A stretch of 61,760 nucleotides of DNA from an uncultured Collinsella sp. (GCA_900546115.1 URBQ01000013.1:1-61760); one strand, 5' to 3'; counted from the first letter of the stretch, positions 34,248 through 43,494 are shown. A program made the numbers and translations. Notes: a model not told the origin generated them from the sequence alone.

Positions 34248-35399
34248 TTAAATCTTGCGTAACCTGATTTGGAAGTTCAGATTAAAGAAATAGTCATCAT
34301 CGATTTTATACACATACCCATAGTCACCATGGTCTGGATTTGTGCTGGGGAAATCAAGATAAGCCAAATTGTATAGGTAGTCTTTGAATTCGTCGGATTC
34401 AAGAGCGTAATGACAGGTTATTTTTCCAGTTTTTGAAACATCGATGTAGCCACCATTGACGACGCCCTTGCCGTCCCAAAGCGTTGAGGCTGTCATTCTG
34501 CAATAAGTTGCGTATAGAAATGCCTTAAACATGTACTGGTATTTTAAGTGAGGACGGGAAATCTGGTGTGGATTAGCCTGGGCCAGCCTATTAACTGCGG
34601 CTGGAAGGTTGACGTCCTTGTTCCCATGGAAAAAATGATCTCTTAGGATCCATTCGATCGCCTCGGGCAAAAGCGGATTAAGAAGCTCAAGATTGTCTCT
34701 AAAAGCTCGAACCTTTGCTTTTTTTGCGATGACATAGTCTTTAAATACAACGGAACTTGCCGTCTCAATGATTGCGTCGCATCGACTTTGGACCGCTGCG
34801 TGGTTTTTGCTGTCCACTAATGAATTGATGTGATTCATGTCATCGTCATTGATGCCGTTAATTTGATAAATCAACCCCGAGGCTGATGCCGTGTTGAATA
34901 GGGTAGGGTCATTGCCAAAATACGATTTAATCGAGAAGCCGATGCGATCGCGCTTGAGGCCAGTGCGCGAATCAAGCGTTGTTAGATAAATGTCGTTTTT
35001 ATCGCCGCTCCCGGCCTTCAACTTCAGGACTTCTGCCAGCTTCAGGAAGGTCACAGCTTCTTCAGATGCTGTGAAGGTGCTTTTCCCGTGCTGAATTTTA
35101 TCCATAAGATCGTCAGCGGCGACAGTAAAATCGCTGGCGGCAACCTTGGCAACGGGAGAGCCGTTAACGTCGATGATTACATCCGTATTGTTTTCATCCA
35201 TGCTATACGCGACGATGCGGTCTTTGGTTTCTTTCCTAATGACCCCTACAACTTCCATCCATACATCGGTGGCTTGCGTTGAAGTGTCATACGAAAGGGC
35301 GATCTTTCCGTCGCCGATAAGACGCATTGCGGTATAGAGCTCGCTCCATTCGCCTTTATTAGCTCGCCATTTATCTGCCTGTTTTTCATCGCGTGCCAT
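34248..35399 (-). CDS. HpaII-family type II restriction endonuclease
   Basis: 383 residues that match the HpaII family, which cuts CCGG. Recognisable segments are the N-terminal NKGEWSELYTAMRLIGDGKIAL, KRDRIGFSIKSYFGNDPTLFNTASAS in two parts (KRDRIGFSIKSYFG and DPTLFNTASASGLIYQI), and the C-terminal YVYKIDDDYFFNLNFQIRL. The gene starts inside the end of the methyltransferase gene (14-base overlap), a common R-M arrangement that delays endonuclease synthesis relative to the methylase. The site preference is inferred from family membership only. Confidence 0.85.
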   Translation of the reverse strand: MARDEKQADKWRANKGEWSELYTAMRLIGDGKIALSYDTSTQATDVWMEVVGVIRKETKDRIVAYSMDENNTDVIIDVNGSPVAKVAASDFTVAADDLMDKIQHGKSTFTASEEAVTFLKLAEVLKLKAGSGDKNDIYLTTLDSRTGLKRDRIGFSIKSYFGNDPTLFNTASASGLIYQINGINDDDMNHINSLVDSKNHAAVQSRCDAIIETASSVVFKDYVIAKKAKVRAFRDNLELLNPLLPEAIEWILRDHFFHGNKDVNLPAAVNRLAQANPHQISRPHLKYQYMFKAFLYATYCRMTASTLWDGKGVVNGGYIDVSKTGKITCHYALESDEFKDYLYNLAYLDFPSTNPDHGDYGYVYKIDDDYFFNLNFQIRLRKI

Positions 35400-36399
35400 C
35401 TAGGACCTCCCTAATTTTTTTTGCAATTTCAGCAATGACGGGCACCGTTACCGAATTGCCAAATTGCTTATATAGCTGAGTGTCGCTCAGGACTAAATTG
35501 TATGAATCGGGAAAACCTTGAAGTCGTGCCCATTCACGAGGGGTTAGCTTTCTAACGTCCTCTTTATTGATTGACCCCTTAATCCTGGTCACCGGGGTCA
35601 TAGAATGCTCCCGGTGATCGACAATTAGATTGCGCTCGCGACCCATACCTCCGCAAACGATGGCTCCTGCGATGCCGTCTAGCTCACGAATTTCATAGCC
35701 AAACCCGTGCCCAAGTGCCTCATGTCTCGCTCTGTGCTTTCTGAGCGTTTCAAGGTAAACATCAGATAGATAGTACTTTGGGCTAATGGGGGCGTTTTCG
35801 AGGATGTCGCTGAGGGTGGCTTTGTGTTCAAGTCCAGATGGAAAGGTAAAGCTATCTGGAGCGACGTCGTCTCGAAAAGCAACAATATAAATTCGCTCTC
35901 TGTTTTGGGGAACGCCAAAATCCTTAGAGTTCAACATCTTATAAAATGGGACGTATCCCTCTTCTTTTAGTGCGCCGAGAATAGTCTCAAATGTCCTGCC
36001 TTTATCGTGGATGGGGAGTCCCTTGACATTTTCGCAGAAGATAACGCTCGGTTTGTTTGCACGCTCGGTGCAAATGCGAAGCGTATCGAAGAACAAAGTT
36101 CCGCGGGCCCTGCCTTTGTAATCGTCAGCAAATCCCTTTCGTTTCCCCGCCAGACTAAAAGCTTGGCAGGGAAAGCCCGCCAAGCAAATGTCAAAATCGG
36201 GAACATCCGAAGCATCAATTTGTGTGATATCGCCTGCGATTTGAAAGGAGTCGATGAAATTTGCGCGATAGGTTTTACGTGCTGGTTCATCCAATTCGCT
36301 TGCGAAGATGGTTTTGATGTCAGAGCCAAAGGCCTCTTCGAATCCCATCCTGATTCCACCAATGCCAGCAAATAGATCAATGGCTCGATACGTTGCCAT
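35386..36399 (-). CDS. DNA (cytosine-5) methyltransferase
   Basis: 337 residues with the C5-methylase motifs in order: motif I AIDLFAGIGGIRMGFEEAFG, motif IV with the catalytic Cys GFPCQAFSLAGKRKGF near residue 77, motif VI ENVKGL, motif VIII near QNRERIYIVAF, and the C-terminal motif IX-X region LTPREWARLQGFPDSYNL and QFGNSVTVPVIAEIAK. It is presumed to protect the HpaII-type site from the neighbouring endonuclease. It is the promoter-proximal gene of the pair, with GGGAG before the ATG. Confidence 0.94.
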   Translation of the reverse strand: MATYRAIDLFAGIGGIRMGFEEAFGSDIKTIFASELDEPARKTYRANFIDSFQIAGDITQIDASDVPDFDICLAGFPCQAFSLAGKRKGFADDYKGRARGTLFFDTLRICTERANKPSVIFCENVKGLPIHDKGRTFETILGALKEEGYVPFYKMLNSKDFGVPQNRERIYIVAFRDDVAPDSFTFPSGLEHKATLSDILENAPISPKYYLSDVYLETLRKHRARHEALGHGFGYEIRELDGIAGAIVCGGMGRERNLIVDHREHSMTPVTRIKGSINKEDVRKLTPREWARLQGFPDSYNLVLSDTQLYKQFGNSVTVPVIAEIAKKIREVLDGTR

Positions 36400-36904
36400 A
36401 CCACTCCCGATAACAATGCGGTGTTGAAGCAGTTAGAAACCCGCAGATACCTTCTTTCGAATCAAACATTTTATTCTAGCTTGGATTGAGCCTGTCCTGC
36501 GTGCGGCAACTAGTCAAAAAGACTATAAAGCAATCTTGAGATAGGAAATTGAGGTTATTTTGAAGCTGTATGACAGGGCAAGAGCTGAAGATAATTAATG
36601 GAGGGCATGTTTGCGGGCCTGTATCGTGTGCACTGACAGCGAATGAGACAAATAATAGTCAAGTGTGAATATGGCATAACTTGGGTTGTCGAATGCATCG
36701 GTGCAATGGCCGCATGCGTCGCGCACATGTCGTGTGTCTTGGACGGTCAGGTTGCTAGAGGCGAATTTGGGATTGTTAATTTCAAACAGGGGGAATGTTG
36801 TTTCGCAATTTGATTGACATTATTTATCTGTGCAACACTCTTTGACGGATTGTTCGGTCTTACGTGCTATGAGCTGCATGAATACTTAATGAGGCCTATA
36901 TAAT
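36400..36904. other. AT-rich intergenic region
   Basis: About 505 bases between the methyltransferase start and the end of the zinc-ribbon gene. It presumably carries the promoter for the R-M pair (minus strand). No open frame with a ribosome site, no tRNA and no strong hairpin was found. Confidence 0.45.
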
Positions 36905-38734
36905 CTAGAGCGTTCTTTTGAATTGTCGTGAGGCGGGGCAACAGGGATTGCTGACTGTGCCCTCCATCGTCCAATCCTCTTTTATGGCCGCCTCCGCGGT
37001 CGCGATGCGATCGTCTCTGATGGATAGGCAATCCCAGTAGTCGGACAAACCGGGAACGGGGGTGTGTCTGATTGGTTTCATTCCTTTCTTTCTGGCCTTG
37101 TCAGCCTCCATCTCTAATGAGATGACGGTGGCAACTAAGTCGAATTTAGAAAGTGCCCATCCGTTGTCCGATTTGCGACAGCTACTAGTGTTCTGCTCTG
37201 CGAGCTTATCTAAGAGCTCTGGAAGGGTGCCTAATTGCGCTGACTGGGTCGTAATAGTAACAATTTCATTGCCATCCGCCAATGACCCGTTCCAAATCAC
37301 GGGGCGAGGATGGCCACATGCTTCAGGTGTTTGAGTGCTGGGCTGGTTTTTGGGCTGATTGATCGCTTTGAGCCACTCTTCGTAGAGTGCTTTCGGCACG
37401 AGAGGGGACCGTTGATAATAAGGTCCAAGGGTGTGGTCAACGGCATTGGCTAGTTCTTGAAAATATAGCTGTCGCTTTTTGTTAGTAGCCATCGGGTTGT
37501 GCCCGTCTTTCCCGCTGACAGTATCTGCTTTGCGTCTTAAATTGACGGCAGTTGCATGGGGCGGCTTTTTACCAAGCTTGAGTTTTGTATTACTTGCGGG
37601 ATTGCAGTACATGCCCGTTTCGTTGTCGTATCTAGAACAATACTTGCTATTGTTGCCAGCTGGGAAAAAGGGTTTGTTGCATGTGCTGCATTTTGTCGGA
37701 AGTGCCCCGGATCGCAGGGCTTCGCATAGTAGATGCGCATAGAAAACCGAGAATGATTCCGGAAGAAAAGAATGAATCAATGAGTGGGAGCGGTCTATCA
37801 AGTGCTGGAAATGGAGGGCTTCTTGCATTGCGTCGCTGTCGTTGATGTTGACAACAAGGTACTTTCCGTCATTTACGATAAACCGCATGATGCCGATTGT
37901 GTTTTCGGCGTTCCTCGATAACTCCACCTTGTTGTAGAGCCTGTTCTGAATCAGGTTGAGTGCCAGAGAGTTGAGGCTATTGAGGTCCTGGACCATTGGG
38001 CCGGCGATTGCATGTTTCGTGCATTTTGAGGACGTTAGTTCCCCAAAACGGCGAATTTGATTAGCGACATCCAGGATGGATTCTCCGGTAGAAAGCAGCT
38101 TCGCGAATAATGAAACGTAGCTGCTGAGGTCATCCCGATAAGAAGGTTCGTTTATCTTCTTGGATAAGCTAAGACAATCAATGATGATGTCGCCAAGAAC
38201 GGCTACTGCCAACTCATGGATATCGATGGCTAGTTGGTTATCAACTAATTGAACGTGGAAGTGCGTCTTATAAAACTCCCTTTTAGTTTCTGGCGTTTTA
38301 AGCGCCAGCGGGTGGTGGACAATTGAGTGCTCGCCTCCGCGAGCGAGCTCGGGCCTTCTATTTAGGTCAAAGACCATTTCAATGTAACTGGCCAGATTAG
38401 GTGCAACGGAATCGTCGGCATCGTTACTGCTTAGTAACTCAAGAGCCGGAATAGTAACTCTCGCGATGTTCCCACACTCTATTGCCCAAAGAGAGAAAAC
38501 CTTCGAGGGCAAATAGGCATCGGGTATTTCATCAAGATAAACTGAATCGATGCACAATGAGCAAGCATTGAAGAAGAGCTGGTAGATACCGTCCGAATAG
38601 CCGCCGCTTATTGCGGAATCAAGCGCTTGTTTGACTGCCTCCGCGAGCTCATGCGTTATATCTGCCTTTTCGATACGGCATTTGTCGAGGTCATCGCCTG
38701 CGTCAATTATTCTCGAACAAAGCGGAGGAAAACA
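36905..38734 (-). pseudogene. 5'-truncated zinc-ribbon protein (DUF6076-like)
   Basis: The frame is open for about 610 codons from the IS junction to the stop, and the usable starts (a TTG at 38557) are internal. The product is a large protein with a cysteine zinc ribbon CSTCNKPFFPAGNNSKYCS plus a third Cys cluster (GMYCNPASNTK) in the middle, resembling proteins I know as DUF6076. N-terminal sequence before the IS (for example ELAEAVKQALDSAISGGYSDG) still reads as protein, so the true N-terminus has been cut off by IS copy 1. The remainder is not found on the other side of the IS. If translated from the TTG it would be a 550-residue fragment. Confidence 0.7.
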
Positions 38735-40370
38735 GGTTGATTTCCGATCTCAACCGAACACATTGAGCTGACGGCACGCTCCCGCAGTTAACCGAACGCC
38801 CCCGCGGCCCCTCTCGGGCCCCGGGGGCGCCATTTTCCCAGTTGAAGGAATGGTGGAGATGTGTTTCGATGGGTCCGGTGGCCATGCTCCGCCCGCCGCC
38901 CGGCACCTCTTCCCAGACTCAGCCGGACGGTCGGTCCGTCTATTCCGTTTTTCTCCTAGGCTAGGCCAGCGGGGCATCGCCCCTCTCTGCGCGCGCCCTC
39001 TCGATGAGCCCCGGCGTCAGGTCGAGTTCCCCGATGGGCACGTCCCCCACGCCGTAGGCGTCCAGCAGCGCCGCCGCGTCCTCCCCGAGCATCGCCCTGA
39101 AGGCGCGCGCGGGCGTCGCGAAGCCGAGCGCGCCGCGGGGCTCGGAGTTCACGTGCGACATGGCCAGCGCCAGGTCGGCCGGGGCGAGCCGGTCGAACCT
39201 GATTCCGGCGCCCTTGGGCAGCAGCTTCCTGATCTCGACGTGGTTGCGCTCGCAGGCGCCCTTCTGGTCGCTGCGCCTGGGGTCGCAGTAGAACAGCCTC
39301 GTCTCGCCCGGCCCCTCGCCGATGAGCGCCGCGATCGCCGCCTCGTCGGAGAACTCGGCGCCGTTGTCGGTGAGGACGGCGCGGAACACGCGGCGCGTCC
39401 CGTCGGCGCCGAGGATGGCCCGGACGCCCTCCAGGGCGTCCGCGACGCACCCGGCGGTCTTCTCCTCCAGCGGCAGCGCGAGCTGGAGCCTGCTGGGGCG
39501 GTGCAGCAGCGTGAGCAGGCAGGCGGAGTCCTCCCGGGCCCCCTCGACGGTGTCCATCTCCCAGGCCGCGGCGCACGCGTCCTCCCCGAGGGCGAGGAAC
39601 GCGGCATGCGACCTGCGGGCGGAGTGGCGGGTCGCCGCCCGGCCCGCGGCGCGCTTCCTCGGCCTGTAGCCGACCTTGCGCCTGAGCTCCATGCTGGTCA
39701 TGCCGTCGTAGCCCGCCGAGACCCAGCGGTAGATGGTCGACGGCGACAGGTCCACCGGGCCGCCGTTGCGCGCCGCCATCTGCTCGGGCGACAGCCCCCG
39801 GCGCAGGCAGTCCCTTATCGCCTCCAGCCTGGCCGCCGCGGCGGGCTCGTCGGCGTCTATCCCGCGCCTGGACGAGACGAGGACCGAGTCGGCGCACAGC
39901 TGCGCGGCCCGGGCCTCGTAGAAGACGTGGGGGCGGCGCTTGCAGCCGATCGCGCGGTACCGGCCGCAGCCGTTGCAGCATCGCGGCCACGCCGCCAGGC
40001 GCGGGCAGGCCGCCGACAGGTCGGCGGAGGCGTCCACGCGCTCGCCGCGCCTGGCCTTCGGCGCCGTCACGAACCTGTGAGACGCCACCTCGGCGCTCAC
40101 CGTCGAGGGCGACCTGCCCAGCTCCCTCGCGATCTCCCTGCACGACGCCCTGCGCTCCAGCATCCTCTGGACCGTGTCCCGCTCGTGCCTCGTGAGCCTT
40201 CCGTAGGCCCTCGGGACCGCCCTTGCGGAGCCGCTCTTCTTCTTTCCGGACATGCCGTCCTCCGATCTCCCGGGGCCGGCCGATCCGGCCCTCAGGGTAT
40301 CGGGTTCCCACATTTATCCGCACATGTACGGATGAATGTGGGAGGTGTTCGGATAAAGTTGATAATCAAG
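38735..40370 (-). mobile_element. IS30-family insertion sequence, copy 1
   Basis: 1636 bp, with terminal inverted repeats that share TTGATT at the tip and CCGAACAC further in. It carries one transposase on the minus strand. A GC-rich hairpin (GGGCCCGAGAGGGGCC) lies in a 226-base non-coding tail between the transposase stop and the left end. Its flanks show no target duplication: left AGGAAAACA, right GAGCCTAATTAG. Compared with copy 2 the only difference that I noticed is A versus G at 38747. Confidence 0.92.
38961..40253 (-). CDS. IS30-family transposase, copy 1
   Basis: 430 residues from the ATG at 40253, which follows GGAGG; a longer frame adds 20 residues. N-terminal HTH (ASCREIARELGRSPSTVSAEV), a Cys-rich patch (CCNGCGRYRAIGCKRR), a second HTH-like region (LSPEQMAARN...LSPSTIYRWV), then the DDE core: WEMDTVEG, LTDNGAEFS and CERNHVEIRKLLPKG. 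These are the IS30 signature blocks. The frame is intact and the protein sequence equals that of copy 2. GC content is higher than in the host genes. Confidence 0.93.
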   Translation of the reverse strand: MSGKKKSGSARAVPRAYGRLTRHERDTVQRMLERRASCREIARELGRSPSTVSAEVASHRFVTAPKARRGERVDASADLSAACPRLAAWPRCCNGCGRYRAIGCKRRPHVFYEARAAQLCADSVLVSSRRGIDADEPAAAARLEAIRDCLRRGLSPEQMAARNGGPVDLSPSTIYRWVSAGYDGMTSMELRRKVGYRPRKRAAGRAATRHSARRSHAAFLALGEDACAAAWEMDTVEGAREDSACLLTLLHRPSRLQLALPLEEKTAGCVADALEGVRAILGADGTRRVFRAVLTDNGAEFSDEAAIAALIGEGPGETRLFYCDPRRSDQKGACERNHVEIRKLLPKGAGIRFDRLAPADLALAMSHVNSEPRGALGFATPARAFRAMLGEDAAALLDAYGVGDVPIGELDLTPGLIERARAERGDAPLA

Positions 40371-40386
40371 GAGCCTAATTAGCTAC

Positions 40387-40416
40387 TTGCTTGGGGTTGT
40401 AACAGGGTGCTATAGT
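40387..40416 (+). promoter_or_regulatory. Candidate promoter of veg-ispE
   Basis: TTGCTT and TATAGT are 18 bases apart, starting 17 bases beyond the end of IS copy 1. The predicted transcript starts about 60 bases before veg. The insertion therefore spared the promoter, or the right IS end is now part of the upstream region. Confidence 0.55.
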
Positions 40417-40483
40417 ATTAGAGTTTTGTCTATCTTAGGGGTATTATCCCCTTTTTGAATTGCACCTTCTGGAGGCCCTGTTC

Positions 40484-40780
40484 ATGGAAGAGATGGAAGT
40501 CAATCACGTCGACGACATCCACGAGAAGCTGACCGATATGGTGGGCGATCGCGTCAAGGTGAAGGCCAACATGGGCCGTACCCGCGTCGTCGAGCGCATG
40601 GGCACCATCAAGAGCGTCCACCCCGCCGTCTTTATCGTCGAGGTTGACGAGCGTCGCGGCCGCAAGTCGCGTCAGTCCTACCAGTATATCGATGTCCTCA
40701 CCGGTCAGGTTGAGCTGTTCGACCCCGAGAGCGGCGAGCATATCTTTACCCCGCTCGGCAATCAGCTCGAGGAGCATTAA
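40484..40780 (+). CDS. veg: Veg family protein
   Basis: 98 residues of the Veg family, a small SH3-like protein that in Bacillus stimulates biofilm matrix production. Conserved blocks are VGDRVKVKANMGRTRVVERMGTI in sections (VGDRVKVKANMGR, RMGTIKSVHPAVFIVEVDE) and RQSYQYIDVLTGQVEL. The ATG at 40484 follows TCTGGAGG by 8 bases; a TTG at 40460 is less likely. It lies just before ispE, as in Bacillus, where veg sits between ksgA and ispE. Confidence 0.9.
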   Translation: MEEMEVNHVDDIHEKLTDMVGDRVKVKANMGRTRVVERMGTIKSVHPAVFIVEVDERRGRKSRQSYQYIDVLTGQVELFDPESGEHIFTPLGNQLEEH

Positions 40781-40782
40781 CG

Positions 40783-41697
40783 GTGACCGATCGGTCCCTG
40801 ACTCTTTCCGCGCCGGCAAAGATTAACCTCTACCTGGGGGTTCATACCGAGCGCGATGACCGCGGCTACCACAGGGTCGATTCCCTGATGGCAGCCGTCG
40901 GTCTTTCCGATACCGTGACGGTCACGCCGGCACAGGCGTTGACCGTCCAGACGGTTCCGGCATCAGATTTTCCCATGCAAAAGAATACGGCGTATCGGGC
41001 TGCGGTTGCTATGGCCGAGCATTATGGTCGCGAGGCAAACATCTGCGTGACGATTGAGAAGCGCATTCCATTGTGCGCCGGCTTGGGCGGCCCCTCGACG
41101 GATGCGGCCGCGGTCATTGTCGCCTTGGCGGAGCTCTGGGGAATTGATCGCACCGACCCCGCGCTCGACGACATCGCGCGCGGCATTGGTGCTGACGTCC
41201 CGTTCTTTTTGCACGCGAGCCCTGCGTTCTACGTAGGTGGGGGAGACGTGCTGGCAACTGAGTACCCCGCGCTGCCCGCAACGCCCGTCGTGTTGGTCAA
41301 GCCGCGCGAGGCAAGTGTTTCGACAATTGAAGCCTATCGACGTTTTGACGAGGCCCCGGTGCCTGCGGACAAGCCCGGGGCGATAGCTTCTGCCTTGCGT
41401 GCTGGTGATGCCGAGACGGCATATGCGCTCATCCATAACAACTTGGGTGTCATTTCCGCACAGATGGAGCCGCAGATTCAAACGGTCCTCGACTGGCTGC
41501 GTAAGCAGGACGGCACCGTTGCTGTAGATGTGTGCGGATCGGGTGCCTGTTCGTTTGCCATTTGCGACACCGCCGCCACGGCCGAAAGGCTTGCCGAGGC
41601 TGCCCAGCAAAACGGCTGGTGGTCCTGTGCGACGGAGCTCATTCCCAACACGGTTCGCGTCGAAGGGTTGATTTCCGGTCTCAACCGAACACATTGA
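40783..41697 (+). CDS. ispE: 4-diphosphocytidyl-2-C-methyl-D-erythritol kinase with IS-altered tail
   Basis: Phosphorylates CDP-ME in the non-mevalonate isoprenoid pathway. It is a GHMP kinase of 304 residues: SAPAKINLYLGVH, the ATP loop PLCAGLGGPSTDAAAVIVAL, and the late VCGSGACSFAI. The last residues come from IS copy 2: the original end would read TVRVEVPKK and stop at 43327-43329, but the frame now runs into the element and ends RVEGLISGLNRTH. The catalytic core is complete, so activity is probably kept. It starts 2 bases after veg. The pathway partners ispD and ispF are at 57 kb. Confidence 0.92.
   Translation: MTDRSLTLSAPAKINLYLGVHTERDDRGYHRVDSLMAAVGLSDTVTVTPAQALTVQTVPASDFPMQKNTAYRAAVAMAEHYGREANICVTIEKRIPLCAGLGGPSTDAAAVIVALAELWGIDRTDPALDDIARGIGADVPFFLHASPAFYVGGGDVLATEYPALPATPVVLVKPREASVSTIEAYRRFDEAPVPADKPGAIASALRAGDAETAYALIHNNLGVISAQMEPQIQTVLDWLRKQDGTVAVDVCGSGACSFAICDTAATAERLAEAAQQNGWWSCATELIPNTVRVEGLISGLNRTH
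41652..41665. repeat. 14-bp target duplication, left copy
   Basis: GGTTCGCGTCGAAG, identical to 43302-43315 on the other side of IS copy 2. It contains a small inverted repeat, TTCG CGT CGAA. Confidence 0.85.
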
Positions 41698-43301
41698 GCT
41701 GACGGCACGCTCCCGCAGTTAACCGAACGCCCCCGCGGCCCCTCTCGGGCCCCGGGGGCGCCATTTTCCCAGTTGAAGGAATGGTGGAGATGTGTTTCGA
41801 TGGGTCCGGTGGCCATGCTCCGCCCGCCGCCCGGCACCTCTTCCCAGACTCAGCCGGACGGTCGGTCCGTCTATTCCGTTTTTCTCCTAGGCTAGGCCAG
41901 CGGGGCATCGCCCCTCTCTGCGCGCGCCCTCTCGATGAGCCCCGGCGTCAGGTCGAGTTCCCCGATGGGCACGTCCCCCACGCCGTAGGCGTCCAGCAGC
42001 GCCGCCGCGTCCTCCCCGAGCATCGCCCTGAAGGCGCGCGCGGGCGTCGCGAAGCCGAGCGCGCCGCGGGGCTCGGAGTTCACGTGCGACATGGCCAGCG
42101 CCAGGTCGGCCGGGGCGAGCCGGTCGAACCTGATTCCGGCGCCCTTGGGCAGCAGCTTCCTGATCTCGACGTGGTTGCGCTCGCAGGCGCCCTTCTGGTC
42201 GCTGCGCCTGGGGTCGCAGTAGAACAGCCTCGTCTCGCCCGGCCCCTCGCCGATGAGCGCCGCGATCGCCGCCTCGTCGGAGAACTCGGCGCCGTTGTCG
42301 GTGAGGACGGCGCGGAACACGCGGCGCGTCCCGTCGGCGCCGAGGATGGCCCGGACGCCCTCCAGGGCGTCCGCGACGCACCCGGCGGTCTTCTCCTCCA
42401 GCGGCAGCGCGAGCTGGAGCCTGCTGGGGCGGTGCAGCAGCGTGAGCAGGCAGGCGGAGTCCTCCCGGGCCCCCTCGACGGTGTCCATCTCCCAGGCCGC
42501 GGCGCACGCGTCCTCCCCGAGGGCGAGGAACGCGGCATGCGACCTGCGGGCGGAGTGGCGGGTCGCCGCCCGGCCCGCGGCGCGCTTCCTCGGCCTGTAG
42601 CCGACCTTGCGCCTGAGCTCCATGCTGGTCATGCCGTCGTAGCCCGCCGAGACCCAGCGGTAGATGGTCGACGGCGACAGGTCCACCGGGCCGCCGTTGC
42701 GCGCCGCCATCTGCTCGGGCGACAGCCCCCGGCGCAGGCAGTCCCTTATCGCCTCCAGCCTGGCCGCCGCGGCGGGCTCGTCGGCGTCTATCCCGCGCCT
42801 GGACGAGACGAGGACCGAGTCGGCGCACAGCTGCGCGGCCCGGGCCTCGTAGAAGACGTGGGGGCGGCGCTTGCAGCCGATCGCGCGGTACCGGCCGCAG
42901 CCGTTGCAGCATCGCGGCCACGCCGCCAGGCGCGGGCAGGCCGCCGACAGGTCGGCGGAGGCGTCCACGCGCTCGCCGCGCCTGGCCTTCGGCGCCGTCA
43001 CGAACCTGTGAGACGCCACCTCGGCGCTCACCGTCGAGGGCGACCTGCCCAGCTCCCTCGCGATCTCCCTGCACGACGCCCTGCGCTCCAGCATCCTCTG
43101 GACCGTGTCCCGCTCGTGCCTCGTGAGCCTTCCGTAGGCCCTCGGGACCGCCCTTGCGGAGCCGCTCTTCTTCTTTCCGGACATGCCGTCCTCCGATCTC
43201 CCGGGGCCGGCCGATCCGGCCCTCAGGGTATCGGGTTCCCACATTTATCCGCACATGTACGGATGAATGTGGGAGGTGTTCGGATAAAGTTGATAATCAA
43301 G
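41666..43301 (-). mobile_element. IS30-family insertion sequence, copy 2 (inside ispE)
   Basis: 1636 bp, the same orientation and transposase as copy 1. It is inserted five codons before the original ispE stop and is flanked by a perfect 14-bp direct repeat (41652-41665 and 43302-43315). IS30 elements mostly duplicate 2-3 bp, but IS1630-type members duplicate longer inverted-repeat targets, which this case resembles. It separates the end of ispE from tRNA-Pro. Confidence 0.94.
41892..43184 (-). CDS. IS30-family transposase, copy 2
   Basis: 430 residues with the same translated sequence as the copy at 38961-40253, including the DDE segments WEMDTVEG, LTDNGAEFS and CERNHVEIRKL. The intact frame and identity between the two copies indicate recent transposition. 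It is transcribed against ispE. Confidence 0.93.
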   Translation of the reverse strand: MSGKKKSGSARAVPRAYGRLTRHERDTVQRMLERRASCREIARELGRSPSTVSAEVASHRFVTAPKARRGERVDASADLSAACPRLAAWPRCCNGCGRYRAIGCKRRPHVFYEARAAQLCADSVLVSSRRGIDADEPAAAARLEAIRDCLRRGLSPEQMAARNGGPVDLSPSTIYRWVSAGYDGMTSMELRRKVGYRPRKRAAGRAATRHSARRSHAAFLALGEDACAAAWEMDTVEGAREDSACLLTLLHRPSRLQLALPLEEKTAGCVADALEGVRAILGADGTRRVFRAVLTDNGAEFSDEAAIAALIGEGPGETRLFYCDPRRSDQKGACERNHVEIRKLLPKGAGIRFDRLAPADLALAMSHVNSEPRGALGFATPARAFRAMLGEDAAALLDAYGVGDVPIGELDLTPGLIERARAERGDAPLA

Positions 43302-43315
43302 GGTTCGCGTCGAAG
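43302..43315. repeat. 14-bp target duplication, right copy
   Basis: Matches 41652-41665; the following bases TGCCAAAGAAGTAA restore the original end of ispE in frame. Confidence 0.85.
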
Positions 43316-43378
43316 TGCCAAAGAAGTAAAAATTTCTCTAGCACACGACGGAAATCTTTGTTACTATAGTCGAGCTAA

Positions 43379-43455
43379 CGGGTTGTGGCTCAGTTTGGTA
43401 GAGCACTGCGTTCGGGACGCAGGGGTCGCTGGTTCAAATCCAGTCAACCCGACCA
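43379..43455 (+). tRNA. tRNA-Pro (CGG)
   Basis: Acceptor CGGGTTG pairs with CAACCCG, followed by encoded ACCA. The anticodon stem CTGCG/CGCAG encloses the loop TTCGGGA, anticodon CGG. The D-arm (GGCTCAGTTTGGTAGAGC) and T-loop (GGTTCAAATCC) are regular. A -10-like TACTAT lies at 43362, about 12 bases before the gene. Confidence 0.96.
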
Positions 43456-43466
43456 GAGCATGAGGA

Positions 43467-43494
43467 GGGACCGCTTCTTGCGGTCCCTTTTTTT
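43467..43494 (+). terminator. Terminator after tRNA-Pro
   Basis: GGGACCGC / GCGGTCCC stem with a short loop, followed by seven T residues. Confidence 0.88.

Noticed and set aside
34248..36399. R-M pair read as part of a phage-defence island together with AbiE and the VirD4/ClpP genes as one system
   Set aside because: The segments differ in base composition, strand and transcript boundaries (terminators at 27726, 31991 and 34205), so a single system is not supported.
38850..40382. A 510-codon open frame on the plus strand across the IS (repeated at 41781)
   Set aside because: It is antisense to the IS30 transposase, Arg/Gly/Ala-rich with no family motif, and results from the very high GC content.
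38735..43301. Composite transposon with veg-ispE as cargo
   Set aside because: The outer flanks share no target duplication, and copy 2 has its own 14-bp duplication, so the two copies inserted independently.
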